Shown piece after piece: positions 1 to 7,693 of a DNA stretch of 64,000 bases; positions within the stretch are counted from its first letter, which is position 1, and each line of letters begins with the position of its first letter. This stretch comes from Pseudoxanthomonas sp. JBR18 (GTDB taxonomy: Bacteria > Pseudomonadota > Gammaproteobacteria > Xanthomonadales > Xanthomonadaceae): contig NZ_CP116339.1 in the NCBI RefSeq assembly GCF_028198165.1, positions 1,867,001-1,931,000 on the forward strand, in the 5' to 3' direction. A program made the translations under genes and the position numbers. The notes beneath the pieces were generated by a model. That model did no database searches. It worked only from the letters and a program-made list of their open reading frames with translations, and was not told where the DNA came from.

Positions 1-1
1 C

Positions 2-442
2 GCCTGGTTGGGTGGCCAGCTGCTGGCCATGGCCGTGGTCGGCACGCTCACCGCGCTGGGGTTGTGGATGTTGGGCGTGCCGGTGGCCCTGGGCATCGGA
101 TTGTTGACCGCGCTGCTGGACTTCATTCCCATCGTGGGCCCGATCCTGGCGGCTGTCCCGGCCATCCTGCTGGGCTTCACCGTCAGCCCGCAGGTGGCGC
201 TGGGCGCGCTGGTGCTGTTCGTGGTCCTGCAGCAGATCGAGGGTCACCTCCTGCAGCCGCTGATCCAGGCGCGCGTCGTGAACCTGCCGCCGGCGCTGCT
301 GCTGTTTTCGCTGTTCGGCATCGGTGTGCTGTTCGGGCCGATGGGCGTGGTCCTGGCGGCACCGCTGACAGTCGTGGTGTTCGTGCTGGTCCGGCATCTG
401 TACGTGCGCCACGCGCTGGGCGATCAGGGCCAAGCCGCCTGA
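2..442 (+). CDS. AI-2E family transporter, C-terminal part (cut by window start)
   Basis: The frame is open from base 2, so the 5' end lies outside the window. The visible 146 residues are almost wholly hydrophobic, with at least four membrane segments, and carry the family hallmarks PIVGPILAAVPA, an IEGHLLQPLI segment and a final GPMGVVLAAPLT helix. These match the C-terminal half of AI-2E/PerM (UPF0118) inner-membrane transporters, which move small solutes; the substrate cannot be inferred. It ends about 107 bp before the next gene. Confidence 0.85.
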   Translation, partial: AWLGGQLLAMAVVGTLTALGLWMLGVPVALGIGLLTALLDFIPIVGPILAAVPAILLGFTVSPQVALGALVLFVVLQQIEGHLLQPLIQARVVNLPPALLLFSLFGIGVLFGPMGVVLAAPLTVVVFVLVRHLYVRHALGDQGQAA

Positions 443-549
443 CCTGCGCGCAACGGAAAACAAACCACGGCCTCCAACGCGCTCGCTAAAGTCCAGCCTG
501 GCCGAGGCAAAGCAAGGGCGCGCCGCCCGGCGCGCAAGGAGCGAAGCAG

Positions 550-1071
550 GTGAAGCGGGCACCACACGTAGGGCGATGCATCGTCGTGATCGCCGTCTGG
601 GTGGTCGCACCGCTGTCCCAGGCGCAGGATGTCGCCGGGGCCCCGCTCGCGGTCGCGCAGCAGGTGCCCCCCGCGACCGACGCGCCACCTGCTCGGCTCA
701 GTGCCGGCGATGAGGTGCCCACCCTGGGCGAGGTCAAGGCGCTGCCGCCCGACGAGGAGGAGGCGCTGGATCTCTATCGCTTCCGCAATCCCATCCAGGT
801 CGATCCCAATCCTTTTGCGAAGGGCTATCGCCCGCCACCCTCGCCGAAGGAGATCTCGGAGAACGGCGGCTATCTGGCCTACGGCCTGTCCAAGCTGATC
901 GGTGCGGCGGCCAAGGGGCTGCAGAACGTGCCGCGCGTCCGGGGACAGATCGAGCCCGCCACCGCCAGGCCACCGCCGCTGAGCCTGGAACAGATGGACC
1001 GCGCCGCACGTGTCTGCGGCGCCGACGGTGCGGACTGCACGGCGCCGGCCGTCGTGCCCGCCTCGCCATGA
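550..1071 (+). CDS. Exported hypothetical protein, paralog 1
   Basis: A 173-residue protein starting at GTG, chosen because AAGGAG lies about 9 bp upstream. Residues 1-26 form a signal peptide ending SQAQ. A low-complexity linker follows, then a block VPTLGEVKALPPDEEEALDLYRFRN with a VDPNPFAKGY segment, and a Pro-rich stretch near the C terminus (ARPPPLSLEQM). The same block recurs in the next gene, which starts in an ATGA overlap with this stop, so the two are translationally coupled tandem duplicates. No function is recognised; a periplasmic or secreted location is inferred. Confidence 0.7.
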   Translation: MKRAPHVGRCIVVIAVWVVAPLSQAQDVAGAPLAVAQQVPPATDAPPARLSAGDEVPTLGEVKALPPDEEEALDLYRFRNPIQVDPNPFAKGYRPPPSPKEISENGGYLAYGLSKLIGAAAKGLQNVPRVRGQIEPATARPPPLSLEQMDRAARVCGADGADCTAPAVVPASP

Positions 1072-1589
1072 GCCGCGTCATGCAGACCTTTGGCGGTCTG
1101 GTGATCGGCGCCCTATTCGGCGCGTCGCTGTCGTCCGCAGTGGCGCAACAAACCTTGACCTTTAGTGCGATGCAGGCCGCACCTGCCATCACGCCCGCGG
1201 CCGAGCCAGCATCGTCCGCCGCGCCAGCGTCGGCCTCCGCCGCTACGGCCGCCGATGCCCGCGTGCCCACGCTGGGCCAGGTGCAGGCCCTGGCCCCGGA
1301 GGACACGCAAGAGGCCCTGAACCTGCACGCCTTCCGCAACCCGGTCACCGTCGACCCCAATACTTTCAGCAAGTCATACGACCCGGGGATCAGCCCCGAG
1401 GAGATGGCGCTCAAGTACGACGGCTACGTCAACTACGGGCTCAACATGGGCTTGCTGCAGACCTGGAAAGGCATCAAGCGCGTCACCGGCATGCGCCCCT
1501 ACGAGCATCCCGCCAGCGCCCGCCCGCCGCCGCTGACGCAGGCGCAGATGCGCAGGGCGGTGCAAGCCTTGGAAACCGAGGACGAGTGA
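1068..1589 (+). CDS. Exported hypothetical protein, paralog 2
   Basis: Also 173 residues, with an N-terminal signal peptide ending SSAVAQQ, an Ala-rich linker, then VPTLGQVQALAPEDTQEALNL followed by FRNPVTVDPNTFSKSY and SPEEMALKYDGYVNYGL. The C-terminal ARPPPLTQAQMRRA mirrors ARPPPLSLEQMDRA in the upstream gene. The start overlaps the upstream stop (ATGA). The pair clearly arose by tandem duplication, with most divergence in the linker. Function unknown. Confidence 0.7.
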   Translation: MSRVMQTFGGLVIGALFGASLSSAVAQQTLTFSAMQAAPAITPAAEPASSAAPASASAATAADARVPTLGQVQALAPEDTQEALNLHAFRNPVTVDPNTFSKSYDPGISPEEMALKYDGYVNYGLNMGLLQTWKGIKRVTGMRPYEHPASARPPPLTQAQMRRAVQALETEDE

Positions 1590-1625
1590 CGCTGCGTCGC
1601 TTGTTTCAACCCTTGCGCTTCACGC

Positions 1626-2213
1626 TCAGGACATGATCGATCGCCGCTTGCGGCGCTGCGCACCCACGGCCAGCCACAGTGCCGAAAGCAGGGAGTAGAC
1701 CGCGCCCACCGCCGCATACCCGGCGATGCGGTCGATCGAGGGCATCTCCGGCTTCAGTGCCTGCTGCAGGAACAAGCCGCCGGCCAACGCTGACTGTGCG
1801 CCGCTGAGCATCATGGCCCACTGCCCGCCCACGGACTTGCGGCGTGCGATGGCAGCGCCAAGCTGCAGCAGGCCGGCGGCGATCGCCCAGGCGCCGTACA
1901 CCTGCAGGACCGCATGCATATCCGCGCGCAGGGCGATCAGGACGGCAATCGTGGTGGCGCCACTGACCAGCGCATTGATCGCCTGGCTGGTGTTACGCGC
2001 CAGCCCGCCGCTGCACTTCGCATCGACCACGTTGGCCAGGGCATCCCATGCGGGATAGATCACCAACAGGACGGCGGCCACGGCAGGGACGTGCAGGCCA
2101 ATGCCGAAGGCCGCAGCGACCCAAATGAGAGAGAACACGCCACGGCCGGTGTAGTAGCGGGTCAGCCAGTGCTGCGGGGCAGGTGACGGGGAGGCATTCG
2201 AAAGCTGGTTCAT
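1626..2213 (-). CDS. DUF308-like integral membrane protein
   Basis: A 195-residue protein with about six hydrophobic helices and an N-terminal YYTGRGVFSLIWVAAAFGIG segment typical of small DUF308-type (HdeD-like) membrane proteins. I chose ATG at 2213 because GGAG precedes it; the longer frame upstream lacks a better start. It follows the TetR gene on the same strand after an 84-bp gap, so it is probably co-transcribed with it and controlled by the palindrome at 2889-2906. Function is not established beyond a general membrane or stress role known for relatives. Confidence 0.65.
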   Translation of the reverse strand: MNQLSNASPSPAPQHWLTRYYTGRGVFSLIWVAAAFGIGLHVPAVAAVLLVIYPAWDALANVVDAKCSGGLARNTSQAINALVSGATTIAVLIALRADMHAVLQVYGAWAIAAGLLQLGAAIARRKSVGGQWAMMLSGAQSALAGGLFLQQALKPEMPSIDRIAGYAAVGAVYSLLSALWLAVGAQRRKRRSIMS

Positions 2214-2297
2214 GAGGAAACTCCGTTTGTTTGGGGTGCAGCGGGACGCTGGCGCACGCAGGCGTGCCCAGACCGGGGACAACCTTTGGAGGTGCGC

Positions 2298-2879
2298 TTA
2301 GCTGGGCGCGAGTCGCTCCAGCGCGCGCTTCATCACCACGCCGAAGACCTCCGGCTCGCCGTAGGCGCGGGCCGACAACATGGCGCCATGCACGGAAGCC
2401 ATCAGGGCCTCGGCTTCCACGCCCGGCGTATCGACCAGCTGGAATTCGCCCTGCGCCGCGCCGCGCTCCAGCAAGGCGGCCAGCCAGGTCGACAGGTCGC
2501 GGAAGTACCCAGTCACCTCGGCCGCCACGTCGTCCGGCAGCTGCGGCATTTCGCTGGCCAGCAGCGCGCAGACGCACAAGGGCGCCGTGCCATCGGCAAT
2601 GCAGCTTTCCCAATAGCCCACGTAGCGCTGCAGCTGGAGCGCAGGACTGGGCGTGCTGCGCTCCAGCTCGGCCAAGCCCCAACGGGCTTCCTGCCGATAG
2701 CGCTCCACCAGCACGTGGACCAGTTCGGCCTTGCTGGGGAAATGGTGGTGGATGCTGGGCTTGCGGATGCCGATCCGGCTGGCGATATCGGCATAGCTGA
2801 AGCCGTTATAGCCGCCTGCCAAGAGCAGTGTGCGGGCCTGGGCGAGAATCTGGTCCGCGGTGGAGGGTGTCGATTGCAT
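2298..2879 (-). CDS. TetR/AcrR family transcriptional regulator
   Basis: A 193-residue regulator. Residues 8-55 form the TetR helix-turn-helix (GFSYADIASRIGIRKPSIHHHF, shown in part by SYADIASRIGIRKPSIHHHF). The rest is an all-helical ligand-binding region with a CVCALLASEMPQLPDDV segment of the kind seen in AcrR/YxaF-like repressors. A perfect 18-bp palindrome lies 9 bp upstream of the start codon, so autorepression is likely. The DUF308-like membrane gene downstream is the probable co-regulated target. The ligand is unknown. Confidence 0.9.
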   Translation of the reverse strand: MQSTPSTADQILAQARTLLLAGGYNGFSYADIASRIGIRKPSIHHHFPSKAELVHVLVERYRQEARWGLAELERSTPSPALQLQRYVGYWESCIADGTAPLCVCALLASEMPQLPDDVAAEVTGYFRDLSTWLAALLERGAAQGEFQLVDTPGVEAEALMASVHGAMLSARAYGEPEVFGVVMKRALERLAPS

Positions 2880-2888
2880 ACAGGCATA

Positions 2889-2906
2889 CTACCTACTAGT
2901 AGGTAG
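2889..2906. promoter_or_regulatory. Probable TetR operator (perfect 18-bp palindrome)
   Basis: CTACCTACTAGTAGGTAG reads the same on both strands. It lies immediately upstream of the TetR-family gene start at 2879. Inverted repeats of this length close to the start codon are usual autoregulatory operators for this family. Confidence 0.8.
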
Positions 2907-3264
2907 GCGCGCAACTTGGCGTCTCCCGCCGTCCTCCGATCGTTCAGATTCACGACAAGGGGCTTGGCAACGTCGTGAAAGTTGACAGGCCCAATGCACC
3001 GCCTGTCCCGGGTAAAGCCGCTTCCGCGCTCGCCCAGTTCACGGCGTAGGCGGAACCGGCCGATCAGGTGGCGGAGTCGGAAAAGTCACTGCAGTCGAGC
3101 TGCATCCTCCGGAGTCCGCCTTCGAGTCGAAAGAAGTGAACCTTTCCGCCGCCTGCATAGCGACGAGCGCGTGTCTATTGACGCCCTGCGCCGAAACGTC
3201 AGCCGCCGTCGCTCTTGATCGCGCCGTGCATTGCCACCGATCCAAGGCGACCAGCGGCGCGCAT
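2907..3264. other. Intergenic stretch without a supported gene
   Basis: Short frames on both strands lack ribosome sites and recognisable motifs. It probably carries the promoter of the TetR operon at its left end; otherwise I see nothing. Confidence 0.5.
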
Positions 3265-4710
3265 TCATCTCTGCCTGCTCGAAAGCCGGCGTGACTTTTC
3301 GTACAGCAGCTTGGCACCCTGTGTATCACCCTTGGCCGCATGCGCCTCGGCCAAGCTGTCCCAGGCGTTGGCAGAGTCCGGGAAGAGCACCGTGTTCAGC
3401 ACGAAAACACGCAACGCGGGATCAACACCCAAGTTCTCCCGAATGGTATAGCCCGCCGTGTTGATGGTCCGCTCCAGCTCCATATCGCTAAGCGTGGTAC
3501 CTGCACGGATCCGCTTCGCTTGCGCGAGCGTATCGCCTTCGGCTGGTGGCCGTAGTGCGTAGCCCACCAACGCCTCCGACAGTGCCTCCACCGGGAACCG
3601 GTCAGGTGCCACCACGGCCATTGCGCTGTCTACGAGCATGCGCGACCAGACATTCTTCGCACTGCCATTGGTCAGGTAGATAAAGATGTAGACATCGCCG
3701 TCTAACGTGCCATCGAAGAGGATGCGCACCCGAACGCGGGTTCCTCCATCATGGCCGACCTGCCGATAGGCACCGCTCTCACCATATTCCCAGCCGATAG
3801 CGAACCAGCCGCGCTGTCCGTCGGCCAGCATCCGCGGCTGCCAGAGCCGTTGTAGCGTGGACTTGCTCACCAGTTCGCCAGACGTCATGGCTTGCAGGAA
3901 CCGGGCAAGGTCATCCAGAGAGATGTGCAGGGTGGCGTGCCCGTAGGCGTAGGCAGGCCATGGGAGATCCGTCTCTTCTTCCAGATGCCCTTCTCTGCCG
4001 ATATAGGAACTCACCACGCGCTGCTTCGGTGGTGTGGCCATCCCCAACCAGGTGTGTTGCAGGTGGAGTCTGTCGATGATGCGTTCCTGTGCAACCTGCG
4101 CATAGGGCTTTCCGTAGTGCTTGGCGAGCAGTGCGGCCAGCACGACGTAGTTCGTCTGCGTATAGCGGGACTTGGTACCCGGAAGAAAAAGCAGCGGTAC
4201 ATCGGCCAAAGACCCGAACACTGCCTGCAGGTCAGGGGGAAACTGCGTGTTCCCCGCGGTCTCTTTGCCCTGGTGGGTGTCGAAGTAGTCTGGGACGCCG
4301 GAGGTATGGTCGAGGAAGTCGCGCACGGAGATCGCCTTCCACCGCGCCGGCAGGTCAGGCAGATAGGTGCTCGCCGGGGCGTCGAGCGCCACTTGCCCAG
4401 ACTCGACCAGCTGCATGACCAAGGCACTCACGAAGAGCTTGCTCAACGAATAGCCGGGAAAAACGAAGTCTGTGGTCAGACGCTCGTGGGTTCGCAGGTC
4501 GGCCTCTCCATCCACACCCCTGAAGAGCACCCGCCCATTGTGCGCCACCAGCAGCGCCTGGCCCGGGATGCCGTAGCGCTCACGGTTGAGTTCCATCTGC
4601 CGAGCCAGAGTGCGGGACAGTGCACCCCCCGCAAGGGCGCAGGGAGAAACCAGCAAGGCGATGGCGAGCATCATCGCCATGGAGCGCCTTAAGATCAGCA
4701 AGCACTGCAT
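3265..4710 (-). CDS. Exported serine hydrolase, beta-lactamase/class C penicillin-binding type
   Basis: About 481 residues from the ATG at 4710, which begins a clear signal peptide (MQCLLILRRSMAMMLAIALL... ending CALAGG). The active-site SxxK is in GYSLSKLF. The second motif is RYTQTNY, where the usual YSN is YTQ, and the third is VGHDGG (HxG). The last 60 residues look like a helical TPR-like hairpin. The fold acts on peptides or esters in the periplasm; the substrate is not predictable. The upstream exported-protein gene ends 56 bp before this start on the same strand, so the two probably form an operon. Confidence 0.8.
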   Translation of the reverse strand: MQCLLILRRSMAMMLAIALLVSPCALAGGALSRTLARQMELNRERYGIPGQALLVAHNGRVLFRGVDGEADLRTHERLTTDFVFPGYSLSKLFVSALVMQLVESGQVALDAPASTYLPDLPARWKAISVRDFLDHTSGVPDYFDTHQGKETAGNTQFPPDLQAVFGSLADVPLLFLPGTKSRYTQTNYVVLAALLAKHYGKPYAQVAQERIIDRLHLQHTWLGMATPPKQRVVSSYIGREGHLEEETDLPWPAYAYGHATLHISLDDLARFLQAMTSGELVSKSTLQRLWQPRMLADGQRGWFAIGWEYGESGAYRQVGHDGGTRVRVRILFDGTLDGDVYIFIYLTNGSAKNVWSRMLVDSAMAVVAPDRFPVEALSEALVGYALRPPAEGDTLAQAKRIRAGTTLSDMELERTINTAGYTIRENLGVDPALRVFVLNTVLFPDSANAWDSLAEAHAAKGDTQGAKLLYEKSRRLSSRQR

Positions 4711-4765
4711 GCAAGAAGCACCTCTGTTGTCATTCGGATTGGGGCGTGTGTGGCCTGGTTGTCTG

Positions 4766-5536
4766 TCAGTGGACAAAGAATGCGGTACGGGCAATGCCCG
4801 CATTGTTCGTCTTGCCCATCCAGGCACGCACTTCTACTTCGTACAGGCCGGGCGCAGCGGTTGGCAGGCTCGCATCGAACATCGCGCTTTTGGGGTCGAA
4901 CCGAAGCGCCACGCTGCCAAGCGCTGCGCCATCGACTGTCACATAGGCTTCGACCGCAACATCGCTCGCAGCCCACGTGCCACCTTCGGAAATCGCACAG
5001 CCACACAGCATCGTGACGTTCGCCCGCAAGGGGACGGTTGTGCCCGCCTTGACCCATTGATATGCGGCAGGTTGGGTCAAGCCGACGATCAGTCCCGGCA
5101 GTTCCATCAACCATCCGTCGCCGGCAGTGAGGTCATGCCCCGGCAGGATCCATTGGGTACTAGTGGCTGTCGTGGTGGCCTGGGGTTGGCTGAGCGGGCC
5201 GGTGACGCTCAAGGTCACCCGACGGGGGTGGTCAATATCGAGCGTTGCCCGGAAGACGGCCGAATCCTCAGTGGAACGCTTTTCACCAGGGACGTTTGCT
5301 TCAACCATGATCCGCCGCGTCTCACCCGTCGTCCCCGACGTCTGCCCTTGGGCCAGGATCTCGCCGGTCTCCGCGTCGGTCAGGACCACGCGGGTCGATG
5401 CGGTGTATCCGCCGAGGAACTTGGCGCCGCGTGCGATCACCCTGACTTCCACCTTGGTCGGTTGTGCCGTGGCCTGGCCGGCCATCGCGGCCAAGGCAGT
5501 GGACAGACATAGAAGGGCGGATATGGAGATGCGCAT
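4766..5536 (-). CDS. Exported hypothetical protein
   Basis: 256 residues with a signal peptide (MRISISALLCLSTALAAMAG..., cleavage near ATAQ). The remainder is beta-rich, with repeated hydrophobic-polar strands and an internal CGC pair (MLCGCAIS), resembling Ig-like or beta-sandwich periplasmic proteins. No family is recognised. It lies just upstream of the serine hydrolase gene on the same strand and is divergent from the ToxR-like regulator at 5729. The paired repeats at 5659-5688 lie in the shared promoter region. Confidence 0.65.
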   Translation of the reverse strand: MRISISALLCLSTALAAMAGQATAQPTKVEVRVIARGAKFLGGYTASTRVVLTDAETGEILAQGQTSGTTGETRRIMVEANVPGEKRSTEDSAVFRATLDIDHPRRVTLSVTGPLSQPQATTTATSTQWILPGHDLTAGDGWLMELPGLIVGLTQPAAYQWVKAGTTVPLRANVTMLCGCAISEGGTWAASDVAVEAYVTVDGAALGSVALRFDPKSAMFDASLPTAAPGLYEVEVRAWMGKTNNAGIARTAFFVH

Positions 5537-5658
5537 GCGAGCTTCCTGAACATGGATGGGGGACGGTTGGTGAGGCCGGTCGGCAAAGATGCGCTCTTAC
5601 CGCAGTAGCCCAGCAGGTCTCGCGGACAAGCTTGCGGCGCTCTGCCAGAATGATCGAA

Positions 5659-5688
5659 TGACATGTCATGACTTCCGCTGACATGTCC
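5659..5688. promoter_or_regulatory. Tandem TGACATGTC sites in a divergent promoter
   Basis: TGACATGTCA (5659-5668, a perfect palindrome) and TGACATGTCC (5679-5688) start exactly 20 bp apart, about two helical turns. They lie between the exported-protein/serine-hydrolase operon and the ToxR-like regulator gene, so cooperative binding of that regulator is a natural inference. Confidence 0.6.
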
Positions 5689-5728
5689 TAACGGCAAGGG
5701 CAGCGAGGGGTGATAGGAGATCAGGGCG

Positions 5729-6514
5729 ATGCTGCGTTTCGACGATTTCAGGCTGGACCCGGAGGCCCTGCAGGTCTTTCGGGGGGATGTTCAACTGGAT
5801 GCTCCACCGCAGGTAGTGGAGGTCCTTGGCTATTTGATCGAAAACGCGAGCCGGATCATTCCTCGGCAGGAACTTCTGGACCGGTTCTGGTCGCGCGCCG
5901 GTACCGGCGGGGATGCGGCCCTCAACACCTGCATCCGCCGCATCCGCACGCTGCTGGAAGATGACGCCGAAGCGCCGCGCTACATCCAGACCCGGCCCCG
6001 CTCCGGCTATCGTTTTATCGGCATGCCAATGGTCGATACGGAACAGCGAACACCGCCTCCGCGCCGCTCCATCACGCTGCGTCTGGCCGCCATCCTGTTC
6101 GGGGGCCTCGCGATCGGATGCGCGGCCTGGGCGTGGGGAGGCGGCACCCTGGTGCGGCCCGACCACAGAATTGCGATCGAACCGGCGCAGGGATTGTGTG
6201 AATACGTGCTGTTCCCCCACTTCAACGCTGGCTTACGCGAAAGCCTTCTGGCCCAGGTCAGCCACAATCTGCCTGCCGGCTACAGCATGGCCTCGGACAG
6301 CAAGCACGCTGACCTGCATGCTCGTGTCAGTGTCCGGCAGACCGAGCAGCAGACCGTCGTCGTATTGACGCTGGTCGAAGAAGGCAAGGGTCGTCTGCTG
6401 TGGTCCGGCGAATTCTCCGACGCGACCAATATGCAGAACTACGTGCCGCTGCAACGCTCACTGGCCAAGCGCATGGCGATGGGCCTGACGCAAGCCCTCA
6501 AAAGTCGCTCGTAA
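5729..6514 (+). CDS. ToxR/CadC-like membrane-anchored transcriptional regulator
   Basis: 261 residues. Positions 1-100 are a winged-helix OmpR/ToxR-type DNA-binding domain (FDDFRLDPEALQVF, then NTCIRRIRTLLEDD and PRSGYRFIG, the classic end of the wing). One transmembrane helix follows at about 114-135 (LRLAAILFGGLAIGCAAWAW), then a periplasmic domain of about 120 residues without a known sensor fold. AGGAG precedes the ATG. It is divergent from the exported-protein and hydrolase genes, which are its likely targets. Confidence 0.8.
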   Translation: MLRFDDFRLDPEALQVFRGDVQLDAPPQVVEVLGYLIENASRIIPRQELLDRFWSRAGTGGDAALNTCIRRIRTLLEDDAEAPRYIQTRPRSGYRFIGMPMVDTEQRTPPPRRSITLRLAAILFGGLAIGCAAWAWGGGTLVRPDHRIAIEPAQGLCEYVLFPHFNAGLRESLLAQVSHNLPAGYSMASDSKHADLHARVSVRQTEQQTVVVLTLVEEGKGRLLWSGEFSDATNMQNYVPLQRSLAKRMAMGLTQALKSRS

Positions 6515-7011
6515 GACCGATCACTCGTTTCATCGGAGTCTCTGAGTCGGGCAATGGCAGGAAGCGGTCCGCCTCACCTACGCAGCACTGGAGGCAAGGT
6601 GTCTTGTTGCGCACAGCTGCCCTCACACCGCTGCCACCCACCTTCAGCCACGGATACCCTTTCCCAGCCGTGACTTTGCCGTTTGAGGGCGCGCCCGCTG
6701 ACGCAGGCTTTGCTCAGCTCACTGGCTTTGGGCGTACCTCGTGCGGGGAACGGGATGAACGGAGGATGGTCTGTCCTCACTTTTCGCTTTGGATCAGGGT
6801 GAGAGTCGGTACCAAGGCGGGATAGACGCACGCCGTGCGGTGCCGATGACAGTAGCGGCCCAGCTCCGCGACCCAAACGCCAAGAGGCGGAAATGGCGCC
6901 GTCCGCTTCTCGGTTCGCTTCGGCCTGCGCGGGTCGTACGCGGGCCATCGACAAACGCACGGACAGCGCCATGTCAGACGAGATGGAGGGCGCGGGACAG
7001 GTGCTTGACCC
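6515..7011. other. Intergenic region containing a gene remnant
   Basis: Apart from the remnant at 6619-6759, nothing gene-like is supported. A longer minus-strand frame spans the remnant but has no signal peptide or ribosome site of its own. Confidence 0.5.
6619..6759 (-). pseudogene. 3' fragment of an exported-protein gene (homolog of the gene at 18589-19032)
   Basis: The frame reads GTPKASELSKACVSGRALKR then a GWERVSVAEGGWQRCEG stretch, aligning almost residue for residue with the C terminus of the intact gene at 18589-19032 (GTPEAKELGYACVSGRALKR, GWEQVSATEGGWQRCEG). The N-terminal two thirds, including the signal peptide, are missing. The DNA is also clearly similar, so this is a truncated duplicate. 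Confidence 0.7.
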
Positions 7012-7383
7012 TCACGGCACCAGATAGAAGTCCAATGGAATCAACTCCACTGCCCAATCGCCTTCCTCGCCGATCTGGGCGGCTGGGTGCATGGAGGCAA
7101 TGCGTAGCGCCTCGTCCTCGTTGTCCGCCTCGATGATGAACAAGCCGCCGACGACCTCCTTCGATTCGGTATAGGGACCATCGGTGATCTGGGTCTTGCC
7201 GTCGCGCGGGCGCAGCGTGCGCCAGTGCTCCAGGTCGCCAAGCGAGGCCGACAACAGCAGCTTGCCGGTCGCACGCATCTTCTCGTCCAGCGCCGGGCAC
7301 TGGCTCACGATGGCTTTCACCGCATCGGGGGACAGGGCGGCGAATTTCTCGGGAGTGAAGTAGGCCAGGCCGAGGTATTTCAT
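7012..7383 (-). CDS. YCII-related (DGPF-domain) protein
   Basis: 123 residues with the YCII/DGPF signature TDGPYTESKEVVGGLFIIEA and the DNEDEALRIASMHP helix. The ATG at 7383 gives MKYLGLAYFTPEKFAAL, the normal family start; the frame stays open further upstream but that part is a shadow of the divergent amidase region. Such small dimeric alpha-beta proteins often accompany ECF sigma factors; none is adjacent here. Catalytic role unproven. Confidence 0.85.
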   Translation of the reverse strand: MKYLGLAYFTPEKFAALSPDAVKAIVSQCPALDEKMRATGKLLLSASLGDLEHWRTLRPRDGKTQITDGPYTESKEVVGGLFIIEADNEDEALRIASMHPAAQIGEEGDWAVELIPLDFYLVP

Positions 7384-7693
7384 GGGAGATCCTTGGATTG
7401 GGAAGCGCACTGACGACGAAGCAGTCGGCCACAAATCGACAATAGCGCTGGCGGCGTGTGGATTGGTGGCGGGCCGGGAGGTTTCGGCCCGGGATTGGAT
7501 CACCTGTCCATCGACCTCCCGCCTGCCCGGGACAAGCGATGCCCACAAAAGCACGCCCGCCAAGCGGCAGCACGTCCGGACCGGGATGCGTTCCCAGCGC
7601 GCCGGCTTTCCGCTACGTTCCGGTGGCTGGGGCCGCGCGCCCGCCCGCATCGACAGCCACGCGCGCCTGCCTGGGCGCACATCGGAGAGCACC
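7384..7693. other. Divergent intergenic region, YCII gene / amidase gene
   Basis: It holds the promoters of both flanking genes. Frames run through it on both strands, but the proper family starts lie at 7383 (minus) and 7694 (plus). No specific operator is obvious. Confidence 0.5.

Noticed and set aside
3039..3341. Minus-strand frame of about 100 codons in the gap before the serine hydrolase
   Set aside because: Arg/Ala-rich, no ribosome site, no family; overlaps the hydrolase 3' end.
7382..7693. Upstream extension of the amidase frame
   Set aside because: The Tat signal starts at 7694 after a ribosome site; the extension crosses the divergent YCII promoter.
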